Assembly (NCBI GenBank): GCA_027577595.1
Contig: JANBRJ010000027.1
Location: 62,001-126,000 of the forward strand
Direction of reading: 5' to 3'
Source: Coemansia sp. RSA 487
Taxonomy: Eukaryota; Kickxellomycota; Kickxellomycetes; Kickxellales; Kickxellaceae
DNA: 64,000 nt
The stretch's first letter is position 1. Each line of letters starts with the position of its first letter. Shown here piece by piece: positions 1 through 12,900 of the stretch. The translations under genes were made by a program, and so were the position numbers. Under the pieces are notes generated by a model. It was not told the DNA's origin, ran no database searches, and saw only the letters and a list, made by a program, of their open reading frames with translations.

Positions 1-1
1 T

Positions 2-2122
2 CCCCTTGTCGACGAGAAGCTGTCGATGTCGAGGGACAACAGAACCACTGCTGCCAAACACTTGCGGCGCCTTGCGCAGCGTGACAGGGAAACAGTTGAT
101 GGACTCAGTGGCTCTGCTGCTGCGACGTACGAGGAGCTGGCTGGAATTGTTGACCAGACACTGGCATCAAATGCTAGCGGCCAAGCACCGGGCGCTGCTA
201 CAAGCGCAAACGCGCCTCCGTTGCTGAGGGAGGGCGATATCCAAGCAACGGAGTCCCGGGACGTGCAAATCCCAAAGCCCACATCAATCTTTGTTAGCTG
301 CGGAGGCGTCGGTGGCGATAGCGATAGCGAGGACTTCAACACGACTGTTGTTGTGCCTCCTGGCGGCCTGACGTTCATTGCATCGGCAGAGCTGGTCGAT
401 GGCTCCGACTCTGAGGACGCTACCGATGCATCCATTCCGCAGCCTCAGGACACCAGTGACGAGCAGATCAGCACCAAGGATAGCGCCATAGAAGCGCCCA
501 GCATGGCTCTCCCCGTCCCGGACTTCCTTCTCGATCCACTCGGCACAAAGCTCTCGGGAACCGAGCGTGTTGGTGGGTTTGCTCCGTCCGCAGGCAAAAC
601 GCCAGCAGATGCTCAGACCAACGTCCCGTGTGAGGGCTCCATCGCCGATTCTTCAGCCATAAATATGCCCTCTCCAGCCCACGCTCCCCTCAACATCACC
701 GGCTCTGATGCACCGCCTGCCGGATTCAGCATGTATGGCGGTGGACCGCCCGGCATTGGTGTGCCAAGCTGGCTGTCCACGGCCACAGGCGCTGCCGGTG
801 CTGCTGTGGGAGCCACAACAGGCGTGCCTTCGATGCCTGGAGTATATGGTATGATGCCAATGCATCACTACATGCCGCACCTTGCGGCCATGCAGTACGG
901 TGGGTACTTTCCGCCGCACATGTATGGAATGCCCGAGATGAGCACAATTGATACCAGCAGCGGAGGCAACGGTGGTGGTGGTGGTGCTGCGCAGCCAAGC
1001 AACAGCGATGGACAGAGTGTAGCCAAAGGTGAGCAACAGCAATTGTCTGGCGCAGTGGAAGTGCCATCATCCGAACCAACAGTCCGCCAGCAGCAGCAAG
1101 CACTTGCGATGCCTGGAATGTCGATGGGTGGAAACATGTGGCAGGCTGCTGGCGTAGTAGCAGACAGCAGCAATGCGCCAACCCCTCCAATGATGGCGGC
1201 CATGCAATCGCCGGATTCTTCGTACCAACACGCAATGGCAGCGGCAGCTGCCGCCGCTGGGTTCTCGGTGAACGCGCCCTTTATGTACCCCCACGTCGAT
1301 GCCACTACGTTATCGACCGCTGCTACCGGTGGCTCGGATAACAACGACTCGGTCAACTCGCTTGACTCTGCATCCAACCGTGGAGGGGGAGGATCCAGCC
1401 GCCCTTCATCGATCCACCATTACTCTCAGCAGCAACAGCAGCAGCAGCATCAGGTGCAGGATGCGGCTCCTCGTGGTCTTGCTCAGAGCATGAATGTCCC
1501 AGAGTACGTGCCCATCACCCAGTACATGTGGCCTCAGCAGCACACCGATCCCAAGCAGGCTCAGCAGCAGTATGGGAACTACGGGTATCCACAACAGCAG
1601 TACCACCAGAACCACTCTGGCGGACAGGGATCAGGTGGATACAGAGGTCGTGACTCAGGAAGCACCAACAGCGGATCCACCGCTAGCGGCAACAGCAACA
1701 ACAGCGGAGGAGGATCTGGCCATTACCATCAGCACTACAACTACCAGCGCGATCGCCGCAGCAGCAACAACAATAGCGGTGGCAACGGAGGCGGCGAGTA
1801 CCAGCGCCAACGTCGCTGGAACAACAACAACAACAACAACAGCGGTGGAGGAGGGCAGCAAGGATACAACAGACAGCACCACCATCACCACCATAATGCG
1901 CACAGCAGTGCTGTGGCCCAGGCGCCGCAACCACCGGTCTCATCGGCTGCCTCCTCATACTCTGCTGCCGGCGGTAGCCAGAACCAGAACGAGAACACAG
2001 TTGGGGGCTATGGAGTGCAAGCTGGCGATGTTCCTCCTGTCGCAGCATCTGGGAACCCAGCACCACAAGCAGCAGCAGCAGCAGCAGCATCGTACTATGG
2101 CAACACTTTTGTCAGACAGTAG
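2..2122 (+). CDS. C-terminal part of a Q/N/G-rich low-complexity protein (cut by window edge)
   Basis: The frame is open from base 2, so the gene starts left of the window; the first in-frame ATG is at 26. About 707 residues are visible, ending in TAG at 2120-2122. No catalytic domain is recognisable. The start is charged and helix-like. Acidic Ser-Asp-Ser-Glu-Asp tracts follow near residues 100-140. Then come Met/Pro/Gly-rich sequence, polyAla, a polyGln tract near base 1430, Tyr/Gln-rich repeats, an RGG-poor Gly/Asn/Ser/His region with Asn and His runs, and a final polyAla. This resembles prion-like tails of RNA-binding proteins (Ataxin-2, Larp or RGG types), but no LSm, La, RRM or clear PAM2 motif is seen, so I do not name it. 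It converges on TAF2 with 213 bases between stops. Confidence 0.8.
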   Translation, partial: PLVDEKLSMSRDNRTTAAKHLRRLAQRDRETVDGLSGSAAATYEELAGIVDQTLASNASGQAPGAATSANAPPLLREGDIQATESRDVQIPKPTSIFVSCGGVGGDSDSEDFNTTVVVPPGGLTFIASAELVDGSDSEDATDASIPQPQDTSDEQISTKDSAIEAPSMALPVPDFLLDPLGTKLSGTERVGGFAPSAGKTPADAQTNVPCEGSIADSSAINMPSPAHAPLNITGSDAPPAGFSMYGGGPPGIGVPSWLSTATGAAGAAVGATTGVPSMPGVYGMMPMHHYMPHLAAMQYGGYFPPHMYGMPEMSTIDTSSGGNGGGGGAAQPSNSDGQSVAKGEQQQLSGAVEVPSSEPTVRQQQQALAMPGMSMGGNMWQAAGVVADSSNAPTPPMMAAMQSPDSSYQHAMAAAAAAAGFSVNAPFMYPHVDATTLSTAATGGSDNNDSVNSLDSASNRGGGGSSRPSSIHHYSQQQQQQQHQVQDAAPRGLAQSMNVPEYVPITQYMWPQQHTDPKQAQQQYGNYGYPQQQYHQNHSGGQGSGGYRGRDSGSTNSGSTASGNSNNSGGGSGHYHQHYNYQRDRRSSNNNSGGNGGGEYQRQRRWNNNNNNNSGGGGQQGYNRQHHHHHHNAHSSAVAQAPQPPVSSAASSYSAAGGSQNQNENTVGGYGVQAGDVPPVAASGNPAPQAAAAAAASYYGNTFVRQ

Positions 2123-2335
2123 TGATATCGGACGGGGGCAGTCATCATCAATCAGCATGAACAACAAATGCCGTCCATGTTTCATGGAGCCACCATCCAC
2201 GTTTTTTCCTTTTATTTTCTTCTCATTCTCCTTGTCTTGGTGATTCTTTCTCTTTCTCTTTCGCTTATTTCATCATATCGACTTCAAATGTATTACAAAA
2301 AAACTGACAGGCCTTTAAAAAGAACAAGGGCAAAC

Positions 2336-5300
2336 TTATTGCAAGGGGGGAGCTGCCAGCCACTGAGACCAGCCATAAGGCTCCAAAAGATCGTGAGCAG
2401 ACTTTTGTAGTGCCTTACCACACTCGTTGACCGGAGTATCTGGCGGATTGAAAAGGAAGCAGTCGTCAACGATGAGCTGGATGTCTGCAACGAAATCAGC
2501 GGCCCACTTGTATGTCTTCTTTGTGATTTTCTTCTGGATGGTCGACAGATCCATTGGGTTCTTGACGATATCAAAGTATGTGGGGATGCCCAGCGCCACA
2601 GGATCAACAGGCTTCAGGAACGGCCATCCATTGGGGTCGCGCTTCAGCTTGTTCAGCACAGTGCGTGCTCTATCCACCGCCTCTGCATCGCCCATATGGA
2701 CCTCGGCGTACGGAGGTGTTATATCGTCTGGCAGATCAGCCGATGGATCCTCCGTGGATCCCATGTGCTGCTTCCACACAGAAGCGAACACGCTCTGGAG
2801 CTGCTCGCCCTGTGCATGCACGAAAGTTCCTGGTTTGTTGAACAGGAAGCAGTTGGCGAGTACGAGGTTGACGTCGCGGCGGAACTCGTTGACTGACGTG
2901 TATATGTTGCGGTCCAGCTGCTTGCGCACCGTGCCCAGGTCCATCGGCGTCTTGACTATCAGCGGATACGTCGGCACGCCTTGTCTAATGGGATCCACAG
3001 GCGCCAGGAACTCCAGCGCCGACGGCTGCGCTTGGAGACGTAGGAGGATTCTGTTGCAAGTGGCCTTCCAGTCCGCCAGCCCTTTCGTGGGCAGCTGTGG
3101 TGGAGGAGGAAGCTGGCCGGCAGGCTGTGAACCTGCTGCTGCTGCTGGTTTCTTATTCCGCTCAACCAAAATAGCCAAAGACGGATCTTCCTGTGTTGGC
3201 CGCTCTTCGGTCTTGTCCAAGTACTCCATGATTGCATCGGGATCATCCAGACTGCCGGCTATCCCCACATCCTCCTCGGCTCCATTGCTGTTGTTCTTTC
3301 TTGACCGCTTCTTAGCGCTTCCAGAGACGCTTGACCGCGATGCGCTGCTGCTGCCACGACCACCTTCCTTCTCCGAGAGCTGAGCAGCCGACGATTCCGG
3401 CACAGTTGCATTAGATGCTGGCAGCGATGGCTTGCGCTTATTATTGTTCGCCTTGCGCTTCTCGCCTTTGGGTGGTGGCGTTTCCTGATCGTTCGCCCCG
3501 CCACCACCACTACCGCCACCATCAGCAGCAGCAACAGAGGAAACCTTGGCCCACTCCTTGTCAAACGCTGCTTCAACGTCTCGGCCCATCAAATGGACCG
3601 GTGTGCCGGCCGGATTAAAGGCAAAGCAGTTACTGAGCATCAGCTGGACATCCGCCTCGAACTCGCCAGCGTTCGCGTACCGCCCTGCAGGGCTCTCGAG
3701 CTTCATCTTGATAGTCCCCAGGTCCATCGGATGCTTAATGACATCATAGTATGTCGGACATCCATCGAGTGCCACATCCACGGGCCGCATGAACGGGAAC
3801 GCCGACGGATGCTTGCTAACCTTGCGCAACACACGTGCAAGCTGCTTCCGCATGGCTGCTGACAACCCCTCCTCCACGGGTCTTTGGCTGCTTTTGCTTC
3901 TGGAAATGCCTGCAGATGTTCTAGGTCGCTTTGTCTTGCTCTTCTTCTCTTCCTCTTGGATCCTTCCACTACCATTACCATCGTTGCCCCCCGCGGAGAG
4001 ACCAGTATTGTCATTGTGGATGTCTGGGTACGAGTCTGCACGCTTTCTCTCGCCGGCTACCGAGAAGTCGTTGGCTGGATAGACGTCGGGCGGGTTATAT
4101 GCTGGTGACCACGCACTCGGCGAGCCGGAGTGGGCCGCACCAGCAGCCAGTGGCGACGACACGCGTGGAACCGTCGAATGGATCAGTGGCGGCGACATCG
4201 TTGGCGAGAAATGGTGGTAGTGCCTCTGCGATTGCGAGGTGTTGCTGGGCGCCGATGGTGTCTTTGCTGAGAGCTTCAGCTTCAGCTTGACCTTGACTGG
4301 AGGCAGAGGAGGAGCCCCATGCTCCTGTGACGGTGATCTCTGTCGACTGCCATCCGTGATCAGGTTTATTGGCGGAGGCCGCGTACCGCCAATCGGCGGC
4401 GGCGGCAGTGGCATCGAGTACGGCGGCTGGTTGCTGCTGTGGCTACCCACAGCAAACCCGCCATCGGCTGGCTCCTGCCATTTGCGCTTTCCCAAGCCAT
4501 GCGAATCAATCGACCCGATTAAAGGCATCTCCGAAACATCGCCAAACTCGCCAGGGATCATGTCAGCAGAGAACGGATCGTCTTCTGGAATACTGTATCC
4601 GCCACCGGCAGCAACAGGCCCCAGGTGCCGATGAGGGGCGCCAGTCATTGAAAGCGCAAGCGGCATGTCCTCGCTATCGCTCGATGCATTGGATCGAGCC
4701 ACCAACTGCGAGCTGGTCTTCCGCTTTCCGCCCAGCTTGATCTTAAGCTTCTTGCGCGTCTTTGGCACGCGCGGCGGGACCGAACAGTCGGCCGTCTGGT
4801 ACACCAGCATATTCAGCGCGCCCAGCAGCACATGCGTGTTCTGTGCGGCAAGCGTCGAGTCGTAGACAGACGATGCAAGCAACGTTTGCAGCTCATCGGA
4901 GTCGGGAAGCGCATCGATAAAGGACTCGAGCCCTCCTACCAGCCGCGCATCGGTGTCGATATATTCGGTAGCCTCCTTGCCCTTCTCTTCCATGAACAGG
5001 AGGCTGCGGTGCTGCCGTCCGTACACCATTGCGCGCACCATCGTCAGCTCCATCAGGTACCGACTAGTCGCCGCCGCCAGCCGCGGGCTCCCGCGGGCAT
5101 CGCACGCAATTGCCGCAAAGAACCGCCCGCCGTCATGGTCAGCCAGCCCCCAGTGCATCATCAGTCCACCCACAGCCACCTCCCGTACCGCCACGTACGC
5201 ATCAGCCGTAGCCATGCTGAAGAATAGCGCAGTGTTGAACAGGCGCTCACGCCTTTGCACCAGTGACAGCCGCAGCAGCGCCTCCATGCATCCGCATGTT

Positions 5301-8300
5301 ACTACGTTGTGGTAAGATGGCACCAGCATGTCCAGCTTGCGCAGCCGCTCGATTTCGCCAAGCACTGCGTCGTCGTCTTGCGGGGCCGCAGTCATCGAAA
5401 ACACGCGGCCAAATCGCTTGCTGTGGATAATGCTGTTCGACAGCGCGTGGATCAGATTCGATAGGAAGTAGCAGTCCGAGTACACGTTCTCGCTGTTGTC
5501 GTTGTACTTCAGCGCACCCACCATTACCTTGCGCGCAGCCGCCGGCGCCTCGTTATTCGCGTCCCTGATGTTCGACAGCGCCCCCAAGATCGCCTTCTGC
5601 GTGAAGTACTCGCCAATATTTGCAAAGTTGTTGGGTCGTGGCAGTCTGGCCACCGAGATATCCTCGCTGTCCCCCTGGTTGCTCTCATCCGCCAAAGACG
5701 ACTGTGGCGGCAGGCAGTACCGGTTCTTGTATATCTTGATCAAGTGGTGCAGGCCGATCCAGTCCAGACTGGCCTTGGCGAATCGCTCGAGCGCCAGCGC
5801 CGCATCGACGCGCACACGGTAGAACACGCGGGCATCCATTACCGTGCGCATCAGTGTTGTGGATGCCGCCGACGACGGCAGATGCTGCAGCGCATCGACG
5901 GCTTCGAGCTGAGCCGCTACATCGCGGTCCTTTTGCAGCTGCGCCGCCCACATGAAGTCGGGCTGCTCGAAGTGGATGATGCACGCCCACTCCATGTCCG
6001 AGTCAATGCGGATCCACTCGAACGTGGCGCTGGCAAGGCTCTCCTCGTCATCCTCGCCCCATTCGACCACACGCCAGTCGCGCTTCTCCTGCTCGTTCTC
6101 GGCGCCAAACAGCGCAATGTTGCTGTACGCCTCGTCGTCGTCCTCGATGCCAAGCATCTCGGCGTTGACGTTCAGCTCCTCGGCCGCCGCCGCCATCTGC
6201 CGCATGTGGAAGCGCTTGGTGCTCCGCCGGATGCGCTTGTACTTTGTATTGAACTGCACCTCGAACTTCTTCCACGGCTCGTGGATGTCCAGCACATGCT
6301 CGTACGGTGTGCCATCGGCCTCGCGAATGCGCGCCGTCATTTGCCCGTCAAACAGCTGTCTTGGCTTGACCCACGGCGCCGTTGCCTTGGAGTTGGTCGA
6401 CTCTTGGTGCATCGTGATCTCTACTACAAGCTTCTTGCGGTTGAAGGCGTATCCAAAGTGGAACACCGGGCACCCTGTGCCAAAGATCCACTGGTCCGAG
6501 AACTGCTTGAAATCCACGCCGCTTACTTTGCGGCACATCTTGAGGAACCACGATGTGCCGACAGCGTTGGACAGGCCCAGGTCGCCGCTCATTGCCGCAA
6601 CCAGGATCTTGGGCACAATCCGATGCAGCCCAAGCGACATCCCGCCCTTCATCATCCGCCGGTCGAGCATGTACAGGATGATTGGCGCCTTGAGCTGCAC
6701 GAATTCGACCTCGTCTTGCCGCACGACCGGCGCCTGGTTCGGGTAGCTGATCGGCCGCTGGTTGACGTCGGCGTGGCACAGCCGCGTCATGTCGCGCTTG
6801 AGCCGGTACCGGTGCTCATTCTCGCCCAAGTTGTGTCGCACAAACAGGCTGGCAATGTACCCGGCCAACGCAACAACAAGCCAGTAGTCGCTCCACGTCT
6901 CCGGGATGATGTACGTGCCAAACCACTGCTGCGCAATCGCAAGCCCCAGGCACCGTCGCGTATCGTACACCTGCTCGATTATTGTGCGTGGGTGCAAGAA
7001 ATCCGTGCTTGCTATTGTTAGCGATGCGCACGTGATGATCGGCTCGCGCAATCCGTCCATAAACACCACCTTGTACGTTGCGTACGGATACGATCCAAAC
7101 TCCTGCGAGTGAAACGCCAGGGCCTCCGGGATGAACTCGCACGTGTTCTCTAGCTCGTCCTGAAATCCTGCGTGTGTGAATGCATAGACTCCGCCGATTG
7201 CATCCACTGTGGCCTTGCGCAGCTTGGAGTTGTGGTTGGCCCTGCCTGCAAGGTTTTCGGTGCCCTCGCTGTCATCGCCACCAGCATTTGGCCGGTCCTC
7301 TGTTGTTGCTCCAGCGGCAGTGTCAGCTGCGCCATTATTTCCTTCACCTTCTTCTTCGTTTGCCTTGGAGGCAGCAGCTGTGCCGTTAGTTTTCTCCGTC
7401 TGTACATCGCCGTTAGTGTTTTCGTCGCCAGACAGCTGGCTGCCATCCAGCGTGCAGGCACTAGTGAACGGCCCGATAGCGAACCCCAGCGTGCATGCTG
7501 GCGTAGCCGTCGACATGATGTACCGGAATATGCGTTTGGATGGATCCTGCGGGTGGATCACCAGCGAGCTGAGCTCGCCCGCAGAAACCACAACCAGTGG
7601 CAGCAGGCTCGACGGATCAGCAAGAGAGCCGGTGCACGCAGGAACGGAGAAGAACAGATCCCACGTGGATCGCTCGTGCATGCTGTCCAGACACGGCACC
7701 CATGACCGGGTCGTGCTTGGGTATATATTTGTCTCCGTGTGAACTGTGGTTACCCGGTCGTCTGCGTCGCTTGTCCCGAATACCAACCCGCACGTTGGAT
7801 TGACCATATAGAACTCGATCCGCAGCTTCAGGATCTTAAACGCGGGCTCTTTTTGCTCTTGCTCATCTTTCTCCTGCACTGATGCATCTCCTGCGTCTGC
7901 CGATACAGTGTTGTTGTCTCCGATTGGAGTGATCTGGATTTGCGAAGGAACACTAACCGCCAGTTCGCCAGCATCGGTATTATCGTTTTGGATCCGCAAC
8001 GTTTTCTTCAATAGACCCTGTCGCGTGGTCGGTGCATTGTGCTTAAACTCACAACTATATCCATCGATATTGACACTCTTGACAACTATATCAAAAAATA
8101 ATATCGAAAGAGTCTCTCCCGTAACAAAGAAATGAAGGTTCACTTTCCCTTTCTTCTGCATTTAAATCCTTTTTGTACCGATTCTCACTTCTCCCCCTTT
8201 TTTCCGATGCTGCGTGTAAATTAAATGCAGTGGTCATGATATGTAAAAAAAAACATGAATGTCCATATTTTTCTTTTGCTATTCTTACCTGGTCGTTCGC

Positions 8301-8430
8301 AGTGTAGTTGTATTACTGATAAACTGCGAGTCTTTGGTTCGACCGATAGCTCTGTAATCCCTTTGACAACCCGCTTGTCGAAATTAAAGTCTAGCGAGAC
8401 AAGCTGGTGACTGACTCTAAACTTTTCCAT
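2336..8430 (-). CDS. TAF2: TFIID subunit TAF2 with three C-terminal bromodomains (2 exons)
   Basis: TAF2 is a TFIID scaffold that contacts core-promoter DNA. The model joins 8430-8289 to 8085-2336 across a 203-base intron: donor G|GTAAGAAT, acceptor GATATAG, phase 1, reading HCERP then VVKSVNIDGY. It gives 1963 residues. Exon 1 has the typical TAF2 start (FRVSHQLVSLDFNFDKRVVK). An M1-aminopeptidase-like fold follows, with QQWFGTYIIPETWSDYW at the usual site but no HExxH, so it is catalytically dead as expected for TAF2. A helical-repeat region follows, then a Ser/Pro/Lys-rich linker. Bromodomains lie near residues 1457-1563, 1716-1822 and 1850-1950. Each keeps the PMDL motif and the acetyl-lysine Asn (CFAFN, CFLFN, CFLFN). 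Human TAF2 has none; TAF1 carries them there. The start is the ATG before MEKFRVSHQ. Confidence 0.95.
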
Positions 8431-9916
8431 GTCTGACCAAGAACAAAAAATAGGCTATTCCAATCCCCCTCTTCTTTCAGGCAAATAAATACAACCAAAA
8501 TATAGAAAAAGCGCCCCCCGAAGCGAGAGGAATCGTAATAATGTTGTTGAATAAATATTTAAATATGCAGTGTAAAAAAAAAAAACAAAAAAAAAGTCAT
8601 AAAACGATGGCTATGACGCCCTGAAAAAAATGCGCACAACATACCTCCAAAAAAAGAAATATTCGACTCAGTCATATAGTAAATGGGGCGGCGGCACGTG
8701 ATATAATCCGATGATCAAATCCGCATATTAGCAAAAAATGAAACTGTTACAAGTATCGCAATTTTGCGTCTTATTTTATTTTTCCTAAAATTCCGCTCGC
8801 TCATTCCACAAAGAAAGCACATTATCCGAATCAAAAAGCATGCATGTCAGGCTTATTCACTATCACTTGTCTCTTTTTTTATTTTATTTTCCTCACAGTG
8901 CATATATTAAACAAGCACTTGTTTCTTTGTAATTGAAAAGAAAACAGTTTTGTCATTTTCACATTTTGCACATGGGTAGATTGGTCTTACCTTCTAACAC
9001 GCGAAGTGATAAAAATAAATAAGGAACATTAATTAATTTCTATCTTTTTCACAATAAAAAAGTTTACACGGAGAAATTGACTTGCTTGATTTCCCCATTC
9101 AGTCTCTACAGAAACTAAGGAAATGGAGCAACTTCGGTAAACAATAAAGACATCTTTTTTTCAACACGCACTATCGGTTTATAATTCTCAAACGTCATCA
9201 ACCAGCGTCTTATTTGCGCAATAACACTCACTTTTGATGTTCCATATGTAGCAATATGCAGAGAATTATGTACGTTTTTTTGTTTCGGATATTCTTTGCA
9301 TTAATTTGCATACTAAAGAAATCAAAATAAACCCATGCGTAAAGCATGGTTGAGGATAATGTTGCGCATGTGTGTTGTGCAGGTTGTTTAGATGTGCTGC
9401 TTATGCACAGGCACAAAACAATACCTGCTCTATCGTGCAGCAGCAGCAAAAAATAAAGTACGAATTTGTTACCAAGCAACCGAGATCTCCCCCCTCTTGC
9501 TGCTTCTGCCACGCGCAATAAGATCTTGGCATCCACAAAATATATGGCCCGTAATTGAAACCCCGCCATGCAAATAAGAGGATCCCTCTTCTCACATGCG
9601 CCTGTTTTCTGCGTCGTGCTTACAAAGTCTCTTGTACATGTAAATTGCATGGTGATAGGAGGATTAACGTTATAGTGCGTTTATTTAACCTAAGGTGCGA
9701 ATGTCAAATTTGCTGTTGCAAGCACTGTTTCCAGCGCTGCTGTTGTTGGTGTCCATAACCATGGTGCTTGCAGCGGCGGCGGCAACACAGAATGTAAATG
9801 CAATTATCGCTGGTCTTGTCGATACCCAACCCAGATTTCCGGCGGCGCACCATGCTAGCTTCAATGGTAGGGGGTTGGGAGGTTTTACTGGTTTATTCAA
9901 TTATAATAAAACAAAC
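8431..9916. other. Spacer upstream of TAF2 and downstream of the zinc-finger gene
   Basis: About 1.5 kb of AT-rich sequence with many A/T runs. It should hold the TAF2 promoter near 8431-8700 and the 3' UTR of the zinc-finger gene near 9700-9916. A CACGTG E-box-type hexamer lies at about 8695-8700. No tRNA or convincing small gene was found; open frames here are short, cysteine- and phenylalanine-rich and uncharacteristic. Confidence 0.5.
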
Positions 9917-12900
9917 TCAAATGATTGGTCCTGTCGATGTGGAGTTCAGCGGTGTTGTTGGCAGATATGCTGTGGAATCCGGCAGCGTAGCTGCCAACAT
10001 CGATGAAAGCGGCGGAGTGATTATGCCTGTGGCGGCAGAAGGCGACATCCCGTTGCCTCCAGCAGCAGCATTGGCTCCCGCCGCGGCTCTGGATCTGGCT
10101 GCCGCCGCCGTCCGCTTGCACGTCGGGCCCTTGGATGTGTGTCTACTGAGCGCATCGGCTCTGGCAAAGCCGCGGCCGCAGAACTGGCAAAGGAAAGGGC
10201 GTGCGCCTGTGTGGATCTTCTTGTGGCGCTTGAGGTCGTGGTTTCTGCTGAAGCGCTGATCGCAGATGTCGCACTGGTATGGCCGCTCGTCTGTGTGCGT
10301 GCGCTCATGCGACTTGAGGTTGTACTTGCGCGTAAACGACTTGTCGCATTCCGGATGCGGGCACTTGATTTCGGAACAGCTGCTTCCATTGGACTGCTCG
10401 CAGCCGTCGTCCTCTTCCATTTTGAGGCATCCACCAGTAGAAGGCTTCTTGCACGTTGAGGACTGGGATCCGTTGCCTCCTCCAGCAGCCTTACGCTTTT
10501 TTGTAGGCGTGGACGATGACGAGGCGCGCTTGGTTCCGCTCCCAGCTGCATCGTCGTTGCCGTTGCCTTTGTTGTTGCCCTTACGGGCACGCTTTCTCGC
10601 CGTTCCAAGACCAGATACGCTAGCACTTGTGTCCAGAATATCAGCAGGGTTTACCGAGCCGCCCGAACCGCTATCGCTAGCGATAAACTTGCTGCCAAAA
10701 TGGCTGCTATTGACCATGCCAAACGCATGGGTCGCTGCTACGTCTGGGTGCTGCATCGAGTACATGGGGCTAGCGACACTTGTAAGACCAACGGAAAAAT
10801 CGGTGGTGGTTGTTATCATGCCGCTTCCAACAGCACCCAGATAGCCTGAAAGATTGGCCGGGTGGACCATGCTCCCAATCTGCACACCTAGCATATCGGC
10901 ATAATTCTGCGACGGCTTGCGGCTGGCCATGGGATCACGGTTCGGATCATCTTCGTCCTCTGAGCAGGGTGCAGTCAGCGGCGGTGTGTCAACCATGGAT
11001 GTGGCAATTGCTGCCATGCCGACGTTACCCAAGCCAAGTGCGTTGTTCGCGCAGGCACTCATCCTCAAGGCAGCTGAGCCGGAGCTGGCAGTTCTCCGAC
11101 CAAATCCAGATGCAGTGGATGCCGACGATAGCTTGCTGGGGGTGATCATTGGCTTCAGGTCACTGCTGTTATAGTTGCGCGCGGTAGGTGGCTGCGGGAA
11201 CGTAGGCGAACGAATATCAAATCCGAGAGGAACTTGAACACTGCTATTGCCAAAGCATGGTGAACACGAGCCAGCGACGCTAGTATTTAGAGCAGCAACG
11301 GCAGCGGCAGCAACGGTTGCAGAAGAAGAGGATGACGAACAAGACGAAGGCAGGGACGGTACACTAGCGGAAGTGGACGGCGACAGATAGCGCGGAGCAC
11401 CGCCAGTCGCAGTAGCGCCCATATCCGGATTAGTAGCTGGCGGAGATGACTGAGCAAACGCTCCCGAGTCGTACTTTTCGTTCACTGAAAAGACATGCTC
11501 GTAGCGATAGCTCTGGTTGTCAGAGAGTGCTGATGACAAGCAGCGAGAAGCGCCGCCACTACCATTGCCGCTGCAGTCCACCAGCCCGGCGGTATTGCAG
11601 CTGATGGTGTTACTGCTAACGAGACCAGGTGCACTACTGCCTTTTTGATTGGCCAGATCGGAAGCGTCAAGGACTGACTTGCGACGGTAGCGGTGCTCGG
11701 TAGTGCTGGTGTGAAGCCGACCTCCCCGCCGTCCAGAGGTGCTCTTGGCATTACTGGAGTTCCTCGCTGGCAAAGGAAGGCAACTTCCCTGGCTGCTGTA
11801 GCAGCGTTCGTGTGAGAATTCAAGAATGTCCGGCGGGGCCGAGTTAACAACAGCCATCGGGGAGGCAGAAGCAGCAGCGGCGGCGGCAGCAACGGCAGCA
11901 AAGGATGAGGATGAGAACATTGGCAGCCCCAGTGGCGACCCAGAAGGAACGTGCATGGCGGAGGGCGTGGAGATGGAGGAGGTAGGAACACCAGCAGCAG
12001 TAGCAGCGTTCGGAACATTACTGCCAGTTGGCAAGTATTGTTGCGGTTGCTGCTGCGGTGTAAAAGCAGCAACAGCAGCAACGGCGGCGGCAGCGGCAGC
12101 GGCAGCGGCAGACGAGTGCTGCTGCGACGGGAAAGAAGCGCCAGCCGACAGAGGAGTCGAGGGCACCAGTCCAGCACCAAGATGCGAGGAGGCGATAGGG
12201 CTGTTTACAGTGTTAGTGGTAGTTGTGTATCCGTGCATATCACCAAAATGGCCATGGCCATTGAATATGCTGAGCGAGTGTGTGTCAAAGAAAATCGGGC
12301 CCATGGGATCCCGGGTCTGGGATGAGTAGCCAAATGGTAGATCTAATAGAACCTTCATATCAAAATGTAGGATGATTTAGTATAAAATGAGCAATAGGAG
12401 CGTTTGTCTTGTGGTATTTCAGGGATAAAGAAAGAGCGGCGTTGTTAAACAAGGTTTATGTTTGGATATAAAAAGGACATGGAAGGTGCAGAAGACGGAG
12501 TTTATATGAAAAGTGGAGGACAGAAAGGACACAGCATGGTCTTGATACTACTGTGCAAAAAAACAGAAAGACTATTTGCAAACAAGTCAGACGTATCTAG
12601 AATGATTGACCAGGACAGAAATGCAACAAGTACGAGGATGGTGGTGGAGGTGGTCAGCAAAACGGGGGGAGAGGGAAGGGATGCACATGCTCTGTTCGGA
12701 CCACCCCCATCCCTCTTATTTCTCTTCCGCTCTTTCAGTTGTTTGTCTTGTAGCAAGGTTACATACAAGAACAACGGCCGATAGTAGGTGAGAAAAGCAG
12801 TTTGCTATCCAGGCCATTTTATTCATCTAGATAGCGCGCCAGGCCGAGTCAAGGTCGGGAGGATAATGGATTCGGCCAAATGTCCCAGCATAATAGAAAG

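Noticed and set aside
1494-2243. Thr/Ala-rich rightward frame inside the first gene
   Set aside because: Out-of-frame shadow of the repetitive Gln/Asn-rich coding sequence.
5744-7021. 425-residue rightward frame antisense to TAF2
   Set aside because: Mirror of GC-rich coding sequence; TAF2 is clearly the real gene.
9695-10006. Rightward frame with a signal-peptide-like start (SNLLLQALFPALLLLVSI)
   Set aside because: It runs antisense into the end of the zinc-finger exon, turns Cys-rich and uncharacteristic, and has no family motif.
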